Below, in pieces: positions 14,198 to 46,320 of a DNA stretch of 64,000 bases. A model generated the notes under the pieces. It saw only the letters and a list, made by a program, of their open reading frames with translations. It searched no databases and had not been told where the DNA came from. A program made the translations under genes and the position numbers. Source of the stretch: Mycteria americana. Taxonomy: Eukaryota > Chordata > Aves > Ciconiiformes > Ciconiidae. The stretch is taken from positions 37,610,316 through 37,674,315 of the forward strand of contig NC_134372.1 in assembly GCF_035582795.1 (NCBI RefSeq), written 5' to 3'. Within the stretch, counting starts at the first letter, position 1. Each line of letters begins with the position of its first letter.

Positions 14198-17100
14198 GAA
14201 GGAAGTTAGCTTACCCTTACTGTTAGTATATCACCAGCCATCTCATGTCAAGTGATTTTTCACATTCTCTTAAATTGAGTGCCTCCTAACAACTGACTGG
14301 CAGGTTCTATGAAAATGTAGCTATAAGTTTTACATTTTAGAGCATCTAACATGTAGGGTTTAATTTTGCTTTTTTCACTTCTGTTTGGTCCTCTCTTTTC
14401 TCCAGCTATATAAATTCTATGACTCAAAATTCTCTGCTCAAGTCAGTAACACTCTCCCAAAACCACAAACATGACTTCAAAATTTTAAGGAAATACCTAA
14501 GGAAAAAGATGAGCCTTTCCCTATTTCTTACACTCAAGAGTTCTTATTGAGGTCTCTCCTCCTCAATACCAATGAAAAGTCAGTATGTTAAAGATAGTAC
14601 AATATATTCCACAGAATGGCATGAGGGGAATTTTGCAAAAAATTATATTCTCTTATTCCTGAGAAAAAGTTGTAAATATAACTGAAGAAGCCAATGAGAA
14701 AGAAATATAGAATTTTTTTTCTGTAAAAAGCAATTCCAAATAAGTGACTTATGGTCAAATAACTAAGATTCAAGGGAAAGAAAGTAAGTTTGCAAATAAT
14801 AGGACAGATGCTGTTAAATCATCTCTAAATTGCAATTACGTATTTTACGTATACACTTACTTGCACACATAAAACTGGATTTACTATAGCTTAGAGGTGG
14901 CCCTGAATCATAGGGTTTAAATCTGGAGTCAAGCCTATATCTACACACCCATAAAGCTGGGGGAAGCAGGGGACTGAATATAGGGATTTTTGGTCTCTTT
15001 TCCTGTACAAAATAAAGTAGATGTGATTTTAGGAGACAAGAATAAGTCATGTAAGAAAGCAGAGTGAAAGAGATTTCCCTGTAATTCACAGAAAAGTCTA
15101 TGTAAAGTAAAGAGTGAAAAAAAACTCATCATTTGATAACATGTCATGAAAAAACACAAGGTCTAAAGGAATGAGAGAGATTCGCTGATTTGCAGTGTTA
15201 ACTACTAAAATAATTAAAAGACAGAACAAGGAAAAACAAAACACAAAAAATAAGAAGTTAAAAATGTCATGGCTATTCTCTGAATATACGACATATATCA
15301 GATTTACAGCTTTTTAGCAAATACTAATGATTTATATTTAGTAAACATATTAGTAACCATCTTCTCAAAAAGTAGGAGATACGTATCTAAATTAAATTAA
15401 TATAAATCAGCCCCTAGATGTCATTGTTGCAGCTGAAATATCACTTAATACAAAACTTTCCTAATTCTGTAGTAGAAAAGGCTGTGTAATGCAAAATAAA
15501 CCATCTAAGTAATATAAATTCTGCTCAGTTTTAATGCCTCAATGCCAAAGCACAAAGAACTCTGAGTCTATAACAAAAAAGATAACTAATTCTAACTATA
15601 CAAAAGGGTTCCATAGGACATTCAGGTTCTGACAGCAGGTAAGCACAATCACCTCAAAAGACACTGCAATCTACACCTCATAGCTGAAAACTTCATATAC
15701 CCCTTTCACAGGGGAAGATTCTTTGTAACTCCTATCAATGTTTGCCTCAGTACTAAAAACATTGACATTTCATATTGTTAACACATCTCTAATTCTATCT
15801 GGAACAGCTGTATATATTCTCTTTCTACATACAAAAATTTAATTATTTTTTTTAACTCTTACAAAGTTTTTTTTTTCTACAATATCTTGTAGCAATACGT
15901 TCCAGAGATTAATTACACATATATATATATATATTAAAAAAAAATTCTAAAACTTGCCTTACCTGTTTTGAAAATGCAACCATTCAACTTCACTGAATAT
16001 CTAATGAGTCTTAATGGTAGGAGAAGCATATTTAAAGTGTAATTTATTTTCTTTATACTATTTATTATCCTTATATATCTATCATGTTCTATTGTATTGT
16101 CTCTCTAAATGAAGCAATGCAGTGTTCATTCTTCCCCATACAATTTTTCAGTACTTCTAATAATTCTGAATCCGTCTGCAATATTTTCTCTCAGAATATA
16201 ATAGTCCTATTTCATAAATGCATAACACAGTATCGTTTCTTCCTATACCATGTTCTTACCACTCTTCTCTTACGTTCTGTATTTTCATACCTTATACACC
16301 AGGTTTGCAAACTTCTATATTTAGAGGATCAAAATGTCCCCTGTGTGAGGCTCCATTTCACAGTAAGGACTCCCAAGATGCCAGCCTGATAAATCACTGT
16401 AGCCAATATATATGCACCTATGTAAATATATGCCAATTCTTCCACCATTTTCTAACTGAGAAGCTCCCAAAACTTGATTTTTCATGTCATAAGCAACTGT
16501 ATTTTATGGACTCTGCACTTTTTTTTCCAGAAACAGAACAGCTATGAACAGATAAACCTAGTATGCAGATACAGACAATATGAAACAGATTCTGTCATCC
16601 AAAAAGAATGAGAAGAATAAGTCCAGGCTCATGTGTTGCAGTTAGTCTATAAAGATGACAGAAAAATTCCTAGTTGCCAAGTGTTGCAATGCTCCTGCAA
16701 ATGTCACTTTTTTATGGTGGATCTACCACATAATAGATAAAGGCAACCTCCAGGCTGCCAAGACCTAAAACTTAAGCGAAATGTAAAAGAAAAAAACCTA
16801 CATCTTCATGTGCCACTCAAAGTGCTCACACAGTACTCTTGGTCACTGTTCACCCAGGAAGAGGTGTGCAAGCCTAGGCCTCCATTCCAACCAGTGCTCC
16901 ATGCAAGATTCTATTCTGTCGTACATAGAGCTATGAAGTAGTTTATTTAATCTCCACTCAGGAGATTCAGGGACCGTATTTATATAATACATTATAATAA
17001 TGTGAAAATTATAAAGCTTTTGGAATGGTTTTGGAACAGCCAGGCACGAAAGTGTAGAAAACTCATGGGCTAAATTGAATTTTTTATTGACAACTATATA

Positions 17101-18800
17101 ACTCATTGCTGTACAGGTCATTAATGAAAATAAGCCTAATCATTAATCTTGATGACTGAAACGAGTTTGAGACTGAGGCCACAAAGAATAAACAGACACC
17201 TTATAGGCAAGTTACTATATGTAGATTTCTCTTATTTAAAAGTGTACACAAAAAAGTGTGTATACTTTGCATGTATTTACTTCAAGATAGCATCTTTACT
17301 GATGTAGCTGTAAATTTACTTGGTGTTTCTAGACTATGTGTTACTCTTTTAAATTAAGCTTATAATGTTTACTATAAAACTCATGCCACTGACATTCTGT
17401 ACATATTTACAGTAATTACGAAGCAATTTTGTATAAACTTTTACAAAAACATCAACATTCTGAACACATTATGCTCAATATAAGTGCGTCATCTCTACCA
17501 CTCAGGGATAGTTGCCTTATCCAAATTTCATTTGGTTTCATGTCTCCTTCAACTTGAAAGCAATGAAAATGAAAAATATGAAAAGAACTTTGTAAATTAA
17601 GAAGCCTTTCAAATTAATGTAAAAGTGTAAAATCTAAATCTGTTTTTGTTGTACAATCATACTTACACAGAGAATTAAATCTTTAACTTAGTCCAGCTTT
17701 AATTACAGCAGAGAAGAATAACAGAGTGTATGGAGACCATTACTCATTATCAACCCAGTATTTTTAATCCAGATGTATCAGATCCTAACATATTTTGATT
17801 GGAAAAAGGAGGGTGAGAGTTCTGTGTCTACAAGAGTGATTCAATTCAGATAACTGGTTAATTAAACTATGACAAATACAGAAGTGGAAACTAAGCTTTT
17901 AAAGGAACAGGGTCCATGAAAAATAATCACATTTCTATGAAAAGGCTCCATTTAGTATGGCAGACAAAGCTGAAACAAGCTGCTATTATTATTACTACTA
18001 CTACATGTGACATTGTGAATACTACGCAGCTTCAATTTTTTTATATTTTTTTAAATGAAATGTATTTTAGTAGGTGTTAAGAAGATAAGTTGTATCCTTG
18101 CATTTTCCCCACAGCAATTTCTTTTAAAAAAAAGTCATACCAAAATCTTACCAAAATTATCTTACCAAGCCACAGACTGTAGGATAAGGTTTGAAGTGTC
18201 TTAAAACTTCACACAATTAAACACAGCTTCATAATTCAAGGAATCAAAGTAACAAAGTAGAATTATAGGTGAAATAATGCCTATTGAAAGGATGGGTAAA
18301 TCCATCTCTTGAATACCTGATTTGCCAATATTTCAAATGCATCTCCTATCCCTATGAAACAATATAGGATCGTTAACAAAACTCCCAGCTGAGGGAGGAA
18401 GTGAACCTGCAAAAAGTTGCTACAATGTTACCAGGTCCCCCCCCAATCCACCTGTAGACCCATCCACATCAATACACTTTAAGCCCCTTTCTGGAAAGGA
18501 ACATTAGAAGGAACTTGCCATCACCTAGCCACGAGCCACTTCTGAAACTCATCATTCCCCTGATTTCTCAGTTTATATGAAGTATCTCATAAATTCACCA
18601 CATGTAACATTTCTGGTATGCAGCTTCTAAGGTTGCCCCCGACATGCAGCATATGCTTTGAACTCCATACTCCTGCTAACTTAGATTACTAAACCTTTTT
18701 GTCAGTTCTCTGCAGTTTACCCATGGAAACATTTGCATTGGTTTGCCATTTGAGACTCAAAATGTGAGGGTTGTTGTGTTGGGTTTTTTTTTAACTACAG
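14198..18800. other. Gene-poor AT-rich DNA upstream of ZNF507
   Basis: No coding exon was recognised. A (TA)n tract lies at 15919-15935. Open frames of about 100 codons near 16084-16547 overlap each other in two frames and show no domain. Confidence 0.55.
15919..15935. repeat. (TA)n microsatellite
   Basis: Eight uninterrupted AT units followed by TT and an A-run. Confidence 0.75.
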
Positions 18801-18967
18801 GGGTTTATAATTTCAAAACTGCTGAAAGAAGATACCTTTGGGGACACTATCCCATTTCTTGAAGCGCATTGTGCTGCCTGGCTTGGCACTGGATACTGGA
18901 ATATTGACGAACTTCTGGCTGACAAAGGCAAGAAGCCAGGAGACCACCTAAGCACAGGAGCTGCAAG
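18801..18967 (+). other. Orphan exon-like open segment upstream of ZNF507
   Basis: The segment is bounded by a good acceptor (T-run then aactacag at 18800) and a good donor (GCAAG|GTAAAC at 18967/18968). It is open in the first frame for 55 codons (phase 2 end), encoding a plausible globular peptide containing KLLKEDTFGDTIPFLEAH and TGYWNIDELLADKGKK. The G+C is higher than in the surrounding desert. I do not recognise the peptide. The reverse strand is also open here, which weakens the coding argument. It may be an alternative 5' exon of ZNF507, an exon of an unrecognised gene, or an old retrocopy. Confidence 0.3.
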
Positions 18968-19431
18968 GTAAACACCAATTATTTTGGGACTCTGAATAAA
19001 ACCACCAGCTCAGCCGCACTGGGCCGTCATGAGTGGCTGTGCATTGCTGTTGGGTCTCCCCGCTGAGTGGAATTTAAGTTGAGATGATAAGCGTATCGAT
19101 GGAGCCACCTACACCAATATTGCCCTTGCAAGAGGCCGGCGGCGGCGGCCTGTGAAGAGGGCCAGAGGAGCACAACCGCACCGCGACACGGCTCCATCTC
19201 GCCTTAGGGAGCGAGCCAGCGTGGAGGCGAGGGGCCGGCGGCGGCGAGGCTGACCAGCACGGTGAAAGCCCCACCGGCCTGGGTGCCTGGCGCGACGAGC
19301 CCTGAGGCACCGAGCAGGGACGAGGCGGGGCGCGGCCGCGGCAGGGCCCGCACTCGTCTCCGTGGCAACGGCGAGGAGGCAGCGGCGCGGCGGCAGCGTC
19401 CACCCGCCGGTCACCTGATCCGAGCCCGCCG

Positions 19432-19441
19432 GTCACGTGAT
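19432..19441. promoter_or_regulatory. E-box GTCACGTGAT (USF/MiT-TFE type)
   Basis: GTCACGTGA is a perfect CACGTG palindrome with flanks preferred by USF and MITF/TFEB-type bHLH-ZIP factors. A near copy, CGCCGGTCACCTGA at 19406-19419, lies exactly 21 bp upstream of CGCCGGTCACGTGA (19427-19440) and differs at one base. Confidence 0.6.
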
Positions 19442-19449
19442 ACGGTCTC

Positions 19450-19515
19450 CATCGTCGCCATCTTGAAGCGGTGGACGGGGGTGAGGAAAATTTTTTTTTC
19501 TTCATTAAAACCCAG
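19450..19515 (+). other. ZNF507: Probable 3' part of ZNF507 non-coding exon 1
   Basis: The best donor in the island is AACCCAG|GTAAAA at 19515/19516; a weaker one is GGGG|GTGAGG near 19480. Splicing from either to the acceptor at 22993 gives a 5' UTR joined five bases before the ATG. The 5' limit is only nominal. Confidence 0.4.
19456..19465 (-). promoter_or_regulatory. YY1-like site (CAAGATGGCG on minus strand)
   Basis: CGCCATCTTG on the + strand reads CAAGATGGCG in reverse, matching the YY1 core ATGGCG. Such sites are common just downstream of CpG-island transcription starts, which suggests the ZNF507 TSS lies near here. Confidence 0.55.
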
Positions 19516-38971
<19,456 letters not shown>

Positions 38972-39868
38972 GTGAAGCAGTAAGTTAGAGAGAGGGTCTC
39001 CTAGAGTGAATATTTTCCTTCTTTGCTAATTTTTGCCTGAGAAACTTGCTAAAGAGAAGAATTGCAAGCAAAACTTGATTTCCCATCCTGAGTCCTTGTT
39101 TCAGTAGGAGTACAATATTTTAACCAGGGACCGATGAATCATTTAAGAGAGAAATACAAGGAGCGGGGAATAGAATGATGCATTTTAACCTGTTATTTCT
39201 CTATATGGTGCCAAGAATGTAGAATTGTTGGGGTTTTTTTCTTTTATTGTCAGGTACTAGTCGGTAATAATGCATTAGTACAGTACATTAAAACCCAAAG
39301 GTATGAAAGCTTTGTATCAATTGAAAAGCTTTTTTCTTCCTCTCTCTTTGTTGTTCTCCGAGTATTTGAGCAAAGAACTCTTTTACCCTCTTTTTTGAAA
39401 CTGGCAACAGACCAGATACAAATTTTACAATATGATCTCATAAGCCCCACTGCCTGGATTCTGGAAAGTAGGGAGGTGGTTGAGGGCATGTGCGTGCTTG
39501 CATGCACGCATAGGCATTTCATTTTTCCCAATCTATTTTTAAGGCCTTACAAACTCCAAGTCGTCCTTCAACAAAGACTGCTATCCTTTCTATCAGTTTA
39601 GAGCAGCAGGAGCTGAGGAGCCTAGAAGCATTTTGCTAATAACTATTTGTCTGATTGGATCCTATCTAAAAAACTGCTATCTTTTGAATTGATAGTGTGT
39701 AAAAGATCCTTTATAGCGATGACCTGCTGTTTCTTAATGGTTTTCTTGACACGTTCAGCAGAACTATTAAAAAAAAAAAAAAAAGCTTGTCTTACGTCAC
39801 TTTTAATTTGTGGTGATTACTTTGCAGTATGTTTGAGCAATGTTTTTTAATGAGAACAAGATATTAAC

Positions 39869-39874
39869 AATAAA
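39869..39874 (+). promoter_or_regulatory. ZNF507: Possible proximal polyadenylation signal
   Basis: AATAAA lies 0.9 kb past the stop codon. The downstream region is not clearly GU-rich, so its use is uncertain. Confidence 0.3.
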
Positions 39875-42650
39875 TGCCACAAACAGATATAGATTAAACC
39901 TATGTAGATTCCTAAAGATGTAGGTGAGCACAAAGTGGGATTTTGAGAAACGCCTACATGCTTTGGAGTTCTTTGAAATCCCACTGGCTGTCTAAATTTC
40001 CCATTTGTCTGGCAGAGCTGTAACTGTAGAAATAATTCAGTGAAAGATAGAATAATCTTCCTGTAGAAAATCATATTTAAAAAAGATGAACAATATTTTA
40101 AGCAAAAACTGTATCCAGTCACTTGTAGAATAAATTTTACTAGTGCATATAATATGGATTCATAAAGGGAATTAGGGATTACTTTGTTTTCTAAGAAACA
40201 CATAGAAATCTCTCCCTTTTAAAGCCTTTAGCTTCTAAAATTACAGTGCTGCTTTTTGCTGCTTTTTTTTTTTTTTTTAACCATTACAGCAGTTTGCAGT
40301 AGAAGACATTCATCTGTGTATCAGTTTGGAATATTATTATACTGGCTAATTACCTGGCAACTTTGTTGAAGTTATTTATATAGTTGGCTACTTAAATTGT
40401 TTGAAATATATGCTTCAATCAAGTGAAGTAGTAGCACTTCCAAAGAAGCCCTTTAGCAGCCAGATTTAAACTTTCTAGTTTGGGCATGTATTTTTGCTTT
40501 TAATGAATGGCAGATGCACAGAAGCATGCCTAGTTCCTGACATGGGGATGCAGTTACCTGATTTTTAGTAGCTCATTACTTAAAAAATTACTTACTCTTA
40601 GAAAAATAGTATTTTATGATTACTTCCTATTTATACGTTTCTGCTAGCAGAAATAAGCTACAACTGTAAATCTAAGACAGTGGCATATGTAGTGTGCAGT
40701 CTATTGTGTTATCACTGACTAGAAGTGCAAACAGGAAAAGAAAAATAACAAGTCTTGTTACAAATTTATGAAGCAGCACAAAATCTAAAGGCCAGGGTAA
40801 AGGCACTAAGATTCCAAGTACATGTCATGATTTTTGTTTTCAAGTGATTTCCTCCATTTGACTTGTTCTTTTGGGTTAAATATGTATTATTTCGTTTATA
40901 AATGAGATAGCAGAAAGTACATTTTACTTTAAAAATTGGTCAGGAGATAATGTCAAAGCATTTTTGTGTCAGATATTTGAGATGTTTTAAATACGTATGT
41001 GAAGTAAGTATACATTATTTTCAGTTAAAAGTTATTTTTCGTATTCCTACGGATAGATATTGCATTTGAAAAACATGATTTATTTACATGATCTCAAATT
41101 CAATTAGAGATAGTAAACTTTAATGGGATATTCATACTGTCTTATCGACACCAATGTTTTACCTTCAATGTAGAATTCATGTGAAAATAGTACATTATCT
41201 GGAATATATCTCAACTTTCTGCTTCAGAGAACCCATTTGTTGAAAAAATTAAAGGTACACAGAGATCCGTAGTAATGCTAAACTACCAGTCACTATTCAC
41301 AGAAACAATATTTTGCTACATTGTTATTGTTGTGTAAAGGAATAATTATTTTAAAGTTGCTCAGCTAGTGAAAGAAAAAAGTGAAAAACTTGCATTCATA
41401 AGCTAAGAAGGAGATGGCAGTGAACCAAGGCTTAAAAAGCAAGTAACCTTGAATCAAAATTAACAATTTTGGTGTAAGTGCAAGCCACACTTGCCGCATT
41501 AAGTATAATGCACCAGGACTCACTGTAATGGGATTACTAAGCAGGATGCGTCTATTCACAGTTGTTCTTTGCCATCTTGTTGCTTTTTTCTTTTTGACCA
41601 TGTGTTCCTATAAAATAGTAGAAAGTTAGTTGCCTCTAAAAACTGTTATCAAACCTAACAAATGCCAACAAATAATTCTTTCCCATATGCACAGAGATTT
41701 ATTTTTTTTAACTGTCTCCATGCTGCTTGCCATTAGTTACCCTCTCACAATTCCCATGGACTTTATCAGAAGTTCTGCATGTGAAGTAATTATAGACTTA
41801 GTTTTTCTGAAAGCAACTTACTCCTCAGGTTATCTGCTTTAGAAAGTGTATGGTTGGCTTGGTTGCATGTTATGTAAGGGTTTTTAAGCACATTTTAAAG
41901 TCACCAACACTGCGGTCTTCCCCTTTCTTTAAGCTTTTAAAATATTTTTGGATCTTCTGTCACAGCACTATCAGATGATCAGCTATTCACTCGCTGTTTG
42001 TTTAAATTAGATTTTATTCTGTGATATGAACTGTAACTTGCAGCTTTGTTTTAAATGCCTATACTTCTACTAAAGAGAAAACTTCCTTCATGCTAGACTA
42101 CACTGATAAATAGGTGCGTATTTCGTATTTCCAACTTACGCTTGGCCTGGAAAAATAGAGTGGGATTCAGTCAGAGTTACTGTATTTTCCTCTTTCAGAA
42201 GCACTTATTTAATCATTTTAAAAAAATGTACAGTTGGTGCTCAAAGTAACATTTGTTAAGATATATTTAATAGAAATTTACATTTGCATTTGATATTCAT
42301 GGACATGGGTACATGTATTTTTTTAAGAAAAGGTATTGTAACACTATGGCACTGCTTTTATAGCCAAAGTATAAAAAATTTAGAAAACTGACATGTAAAG
42401 ACTGCAGTTAATTCTGATGCTGTATCTTATTAAATAGGATGACTTTCATTTTATAAAATTATCCAGCACATTAAGCTGCATGCCTTAAGCTCTCTCTAGG
42501 ATTGTGTTCCTGATAGACAACTGTTTGGAACTATGAAGCAAAGTCTGTAGTACTACTTTAACTACCTTCTGAAATACTGTACAATGTTAGAATAATTTAT
42601 TTTGCTTTACAGGAGTTTGTCACGTATTGACTTTAATATTGTATTTTGGT

Positions 42651-42656
42651 AATAAA
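42651..42656 (+). promoter_or_regulatory. ZNF507: Distal polyadenylation signal AATAAA of ZNF507
   Basis: Canonical AATAAA followed within 10-40 bases by a T-run with TTTTTTTGTT and later TTTTATTTGACCTG, fitting a downstream U/GU-rich element. It is the last strong signal before the intergenic region. Confidence 0.65.
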
Positions 42657-44494
42657 CTTTTTTTGTTAAACACTTTAGTCACTTTTATTTGACCTGTATG
42701 AAGTATGAATATGGAAAATTCAAACACTGAACCAGTGTTTAGAGAGATGGGAATCTGTTTAAATCAGAAAGTATTTGAAACACTTTACTGCCATTTCTCA
42801 CTCTTGTGTCAAGTTATTACAGTTTTAATACTGGTAATACAAGTTTTAGAAAAGTAACTGTAGTAATGAAATACGAGACTATTAAGTCAAAATACTTGTA
42901 AGCCTGCATGCAGTTACGATGGGACAATGCTGAAGGACAGAACTGCACTTTCAGAATTCATAATGAAGCTAGTGGGAATTTTTTCCCCAATTTAAATGGA
43001 GTGAAAGCCCTATGCAGCTTTTTTCAGGTAAGTGATTGACTCTTGCTTATCCATCACATAAGCTAAAACATACCTTGAACCTAATTTTAAATACACAGCA
43101 TCTTTCTTGGTGTTGCTGGAGCTTTTCTTCCCATCTTTTTCAGAAAACAAAACAAAACAAGTCTAACTCAGTTGCTGTTGCTGGCCAAGGAGAGAAAAGA
43201 GAGAATACTGCCAGAGGTACCTATTGCTAGTATTCTCAGGGTTTACATTTACATAAACAGGCTATCTTATTTCATTTTGTTGTTACTATTATGGCCCTGG
43301 GCCAAATACGTTGAAGTAAAAAAAGCTGGAACCACAAATGGGTTTAGATGCAATGGTACAGAATGCTGTGTCGTGCAGCTTTTTCACATTTTTTCTAATG
43401 CAAAACCTGGGAAAAAAGTCCCTGTAGTAGGATGTGGCATCCAGGTATCCTCCTATTCACTGGGCTAAAATACCTTGCTCACTTCAGCTTAATAAAGCAG
43501 AAAAGCCTCATCGGAAGTTACTTCCCCCATAAATAACCTGGTTGTGTGTGATCCAACTGGTATCACCTTCTGGACACCTTCTCTGCTGGGAAGCACATGT
43601 CTTATCAGACACCTTCCCTCCTCACTAGTGCTGGCCAACCCGGAGCAGGGCTGCTGCTGCCAGCAGAAGGGGGGCTGTGCTTGCTCCTGAATGTTGCAGC
43701 TTTTGCAGAAATGGGACTGGACACACAGCTTGTTGGGACAGAGCTGCACTCACCTAACGCTTGCCGATTGTAACATGCCTGGGAATTAGGAGAAAATGGG
43801 TTAGAGCCCTGCCACGCATCAGTGGGATTCGAATCGCTCTGCCCTGTATCTTTGGCAAGAATTACGGTCAGAATTATTGCAGAAAAGTAAATGTACCATG
43901 CTACTGTTCTTTTTTTGCAGTCCCTTCCAGGCATATTTGGAAAAGAGCTGTCACCCTGAGCCACTCAAAGTGAAACACCATTAATACTGACTTGACTTAA
44001 TATTAGCTAGGTAAAAAAACTCAGAATTGGTAAAACTAAGCTGCTTTTGCCCAAAAGCATAACTTCAGGCACCTGACAAACTTTAGAAGTTGAAAAAAGA
44101 GATAACCTAGAAATCTGACATGCTTGCAGTGCATCAGATGGCTGCTGAACAGCAACTAAAAAGATTGCAGGTTTAGACTCAAAATTTACTTAGGCGGAAC
44201 TTGAGTCCTCCTGTGTTTCTAGTTCACAGTAGCTCTTTCTACAGTATTGAATGTGACAATCCAAGAGAAAACACAAATGTGAATAGTATAAAGAAATTGA
44301 ATTTAAAGTTTCATTCAACCATTTCCTGTACACTATGGTTTGTAGATGTTTGACTAGCGTTTGTTGGGATTATGGAAAACTTGGTACTAACATTAAGACT
44401 TTGCTACCATACGATCTAGTTGGAACACAATGAGCAACAAGGATATTGATAAATAATATCCTTTCACTGCTTTGGCAAGTATAAAGCCAGTGTT

Positions 44495-44545
44495 ACAGTA
44501 TTTATAATAGTAATACAGTAATAATACAATAATACAGTATTACTG
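44495..44545. repeat. Imperfect AATACAGTA/AATAATAC repeat
   Basis: Several copies of TACAGTAT/AATACAGTA in about 50 bp, including the inverted pair CAGTAATA and TATTACTG. Looks like a degenerate AT-rich simple repeat. Confidence 0.45.
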
Positions 44546-46305
44546 ATTGCTTGCTACAGTTTGATGTATTTGAATTTTATAATACAATTTTCAGAGATTA
44601 ATATCAGTCTAGAAGTTCTTTAGTTTTTCTGTATACTCACAACTTAAAACATTAAATCTCATTATCAACAGACATGTTGCCTAACTAATGCATTGTTTCA
44701 TTGAGAATATGCTGAATAACTCTCAGGTGTAGCTCCCTCATGACATAGGATTTTTTCTTTTTACCCTTACATTGCTCTAGTCCCTGGCAAAAAGAGGCAG
44801 TAAAGAATGCCGTAGTGTGAGACTTTCCAGCTATTACTGTATTTCAGCTGTTGTCCCTAGAATATTAGGCAAAACAGCATCAGATTCATCTGTTCTGAGT
44901 ACTTCCATACAGAGGATCAGGGCAGAGGGTTTTTCTCCCACTCCATTTTTTTCTAGTTCTGTACCCAAACACTTAGTGCAACAGGAAATATGACTTGTTA
45001 AAATATTATATAGAATTGGGAAGAAATGCATCTTTTTCTTTTCCCTACTGTCTAATCTTCTGCTATTTGAAACTTGAACAATAGGTGTTAATATTTCAAA
45101 GTGATGGCTATAGCTGATTAGTTATTCTAAAATGACTTAAAGGTAACATTTACTCTTAGATACATTAACCACTATGTAAGGCTGTCTAATGCTTTTCTGT
45201 TACACAAACTGTTTTCAGTTCGAGTAACACTATTTCACAGCGTGGATTGTGTTAGTAGTTCGGGAACATCAGTGGAATTTGTACTGCTGGTAATCTGCAA
45301 TCATTTCCACAAAACAGAAAACTTCTTAACTGACCGTAGTAACTTGTTTATCACATAAAATATATATTACATATATGCAGTGTCATAAAATACAGTAGAA
45401 TTAAGACAACTGTAACTCCCCCTCTTCTCAGTACTACTGCCTGTTGGCAACCACGCTACACAGCCTGTCATTTAGTTAAAGATAACATCTACCCAAGTTT
45501 TGATTCTACAGAGAACAGGTTTTTGGTGGTCCCAAATTTATTGAACATGCATAATTACTGGATTCCTAAAGCTCTTAAATGATGATGTTTTCTAAGCTGT
45601 TTCTGCAACTTTTTGTTCTGTGTAGATTTTACTTTGCATTGTCCTCTCTACAGGTAGTGGATAAACAGAATTTCCATTGTAGGAAACATCTTCCACAGCA
45701 TTCCTTTTCTTAGAAATTTAAGTACCTTATCTGACCTGCTTTACACAAAAATGTACACACAGTCAAGATATTTTTTTTCTTTATTTACACTGCAAAATCA
45801 CTTGTATGATCTGTATACAATATGTTCATTTTAACACACACATGTATGATGTGGCAGTGATGCTATTAGTGATAAAAATAAGGTAAATCTAATGTGCATT
45901 GTAAAGCTTGTAATTCTTCAGTTTCTGTATTCTTACTTTAAGCATTCCCCACAAATGTACCACCTGCCTTATTGCTCAAAAAAAATAAGTATGGCTAGTC
46001 TGTTTGTTGTAAATTGACTTATAGTAGAAATTTTAACTATTTGGAGAGCTTAATCAGAGGAAGTAAGAGAAAATCATTCTGTTTGTTCTAAAAAATACTT
46101 CTAAAACATATTAAGTGTGCAAAGACAGATACTGAAAAATTTCCTGATTTGTAATGTCCTAAGTCAATGGCTTCAAAGCTCTGAATTACCTGAGTGATTA
46201 CTAGTCACACAGTTTTCTTGGCATCTCTGAGCATGTTTTCTATGAATTTCATACCTCTTTTTGCTCAAAATACTGACTTTGCCAATGAACCACAGTTGTG
46301 GAATC

Positions 46306-46320
46306 AAAAAAAAAAAAAAA
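46306..46320 (+). repeat. A15 homopolymer
   Basis: Fifteen A followed by ACCCAAACCCAAA. It may be the tail of an old retroinsertion, but none is recognisable upstream. Confidence 0.6.

Larger units (their letters stand above)
38972..42670 (+). other. ZNF507: ZNF507 3' untranslated region (inferred)
   Basis: About 3.7 kb of AT-rich DNA follows the stop codon with no further coding exon. AATAAA motifs at 39869-39874 and 42651-42656 give a possible short and a long 3' UTR. The distal site is followed by a T/GT-rich stretch, as expected for a main cleavage signal. The extent is inferred from signals only, without transcript evidence. Confidence 0.65.

Noticed and set aside
43605-43964. 119-codon minus-strand frame in the intergenic region
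   Set aside because: No domain, no splice context and no promoter; it overlaps a + strand frame in the same stretch.
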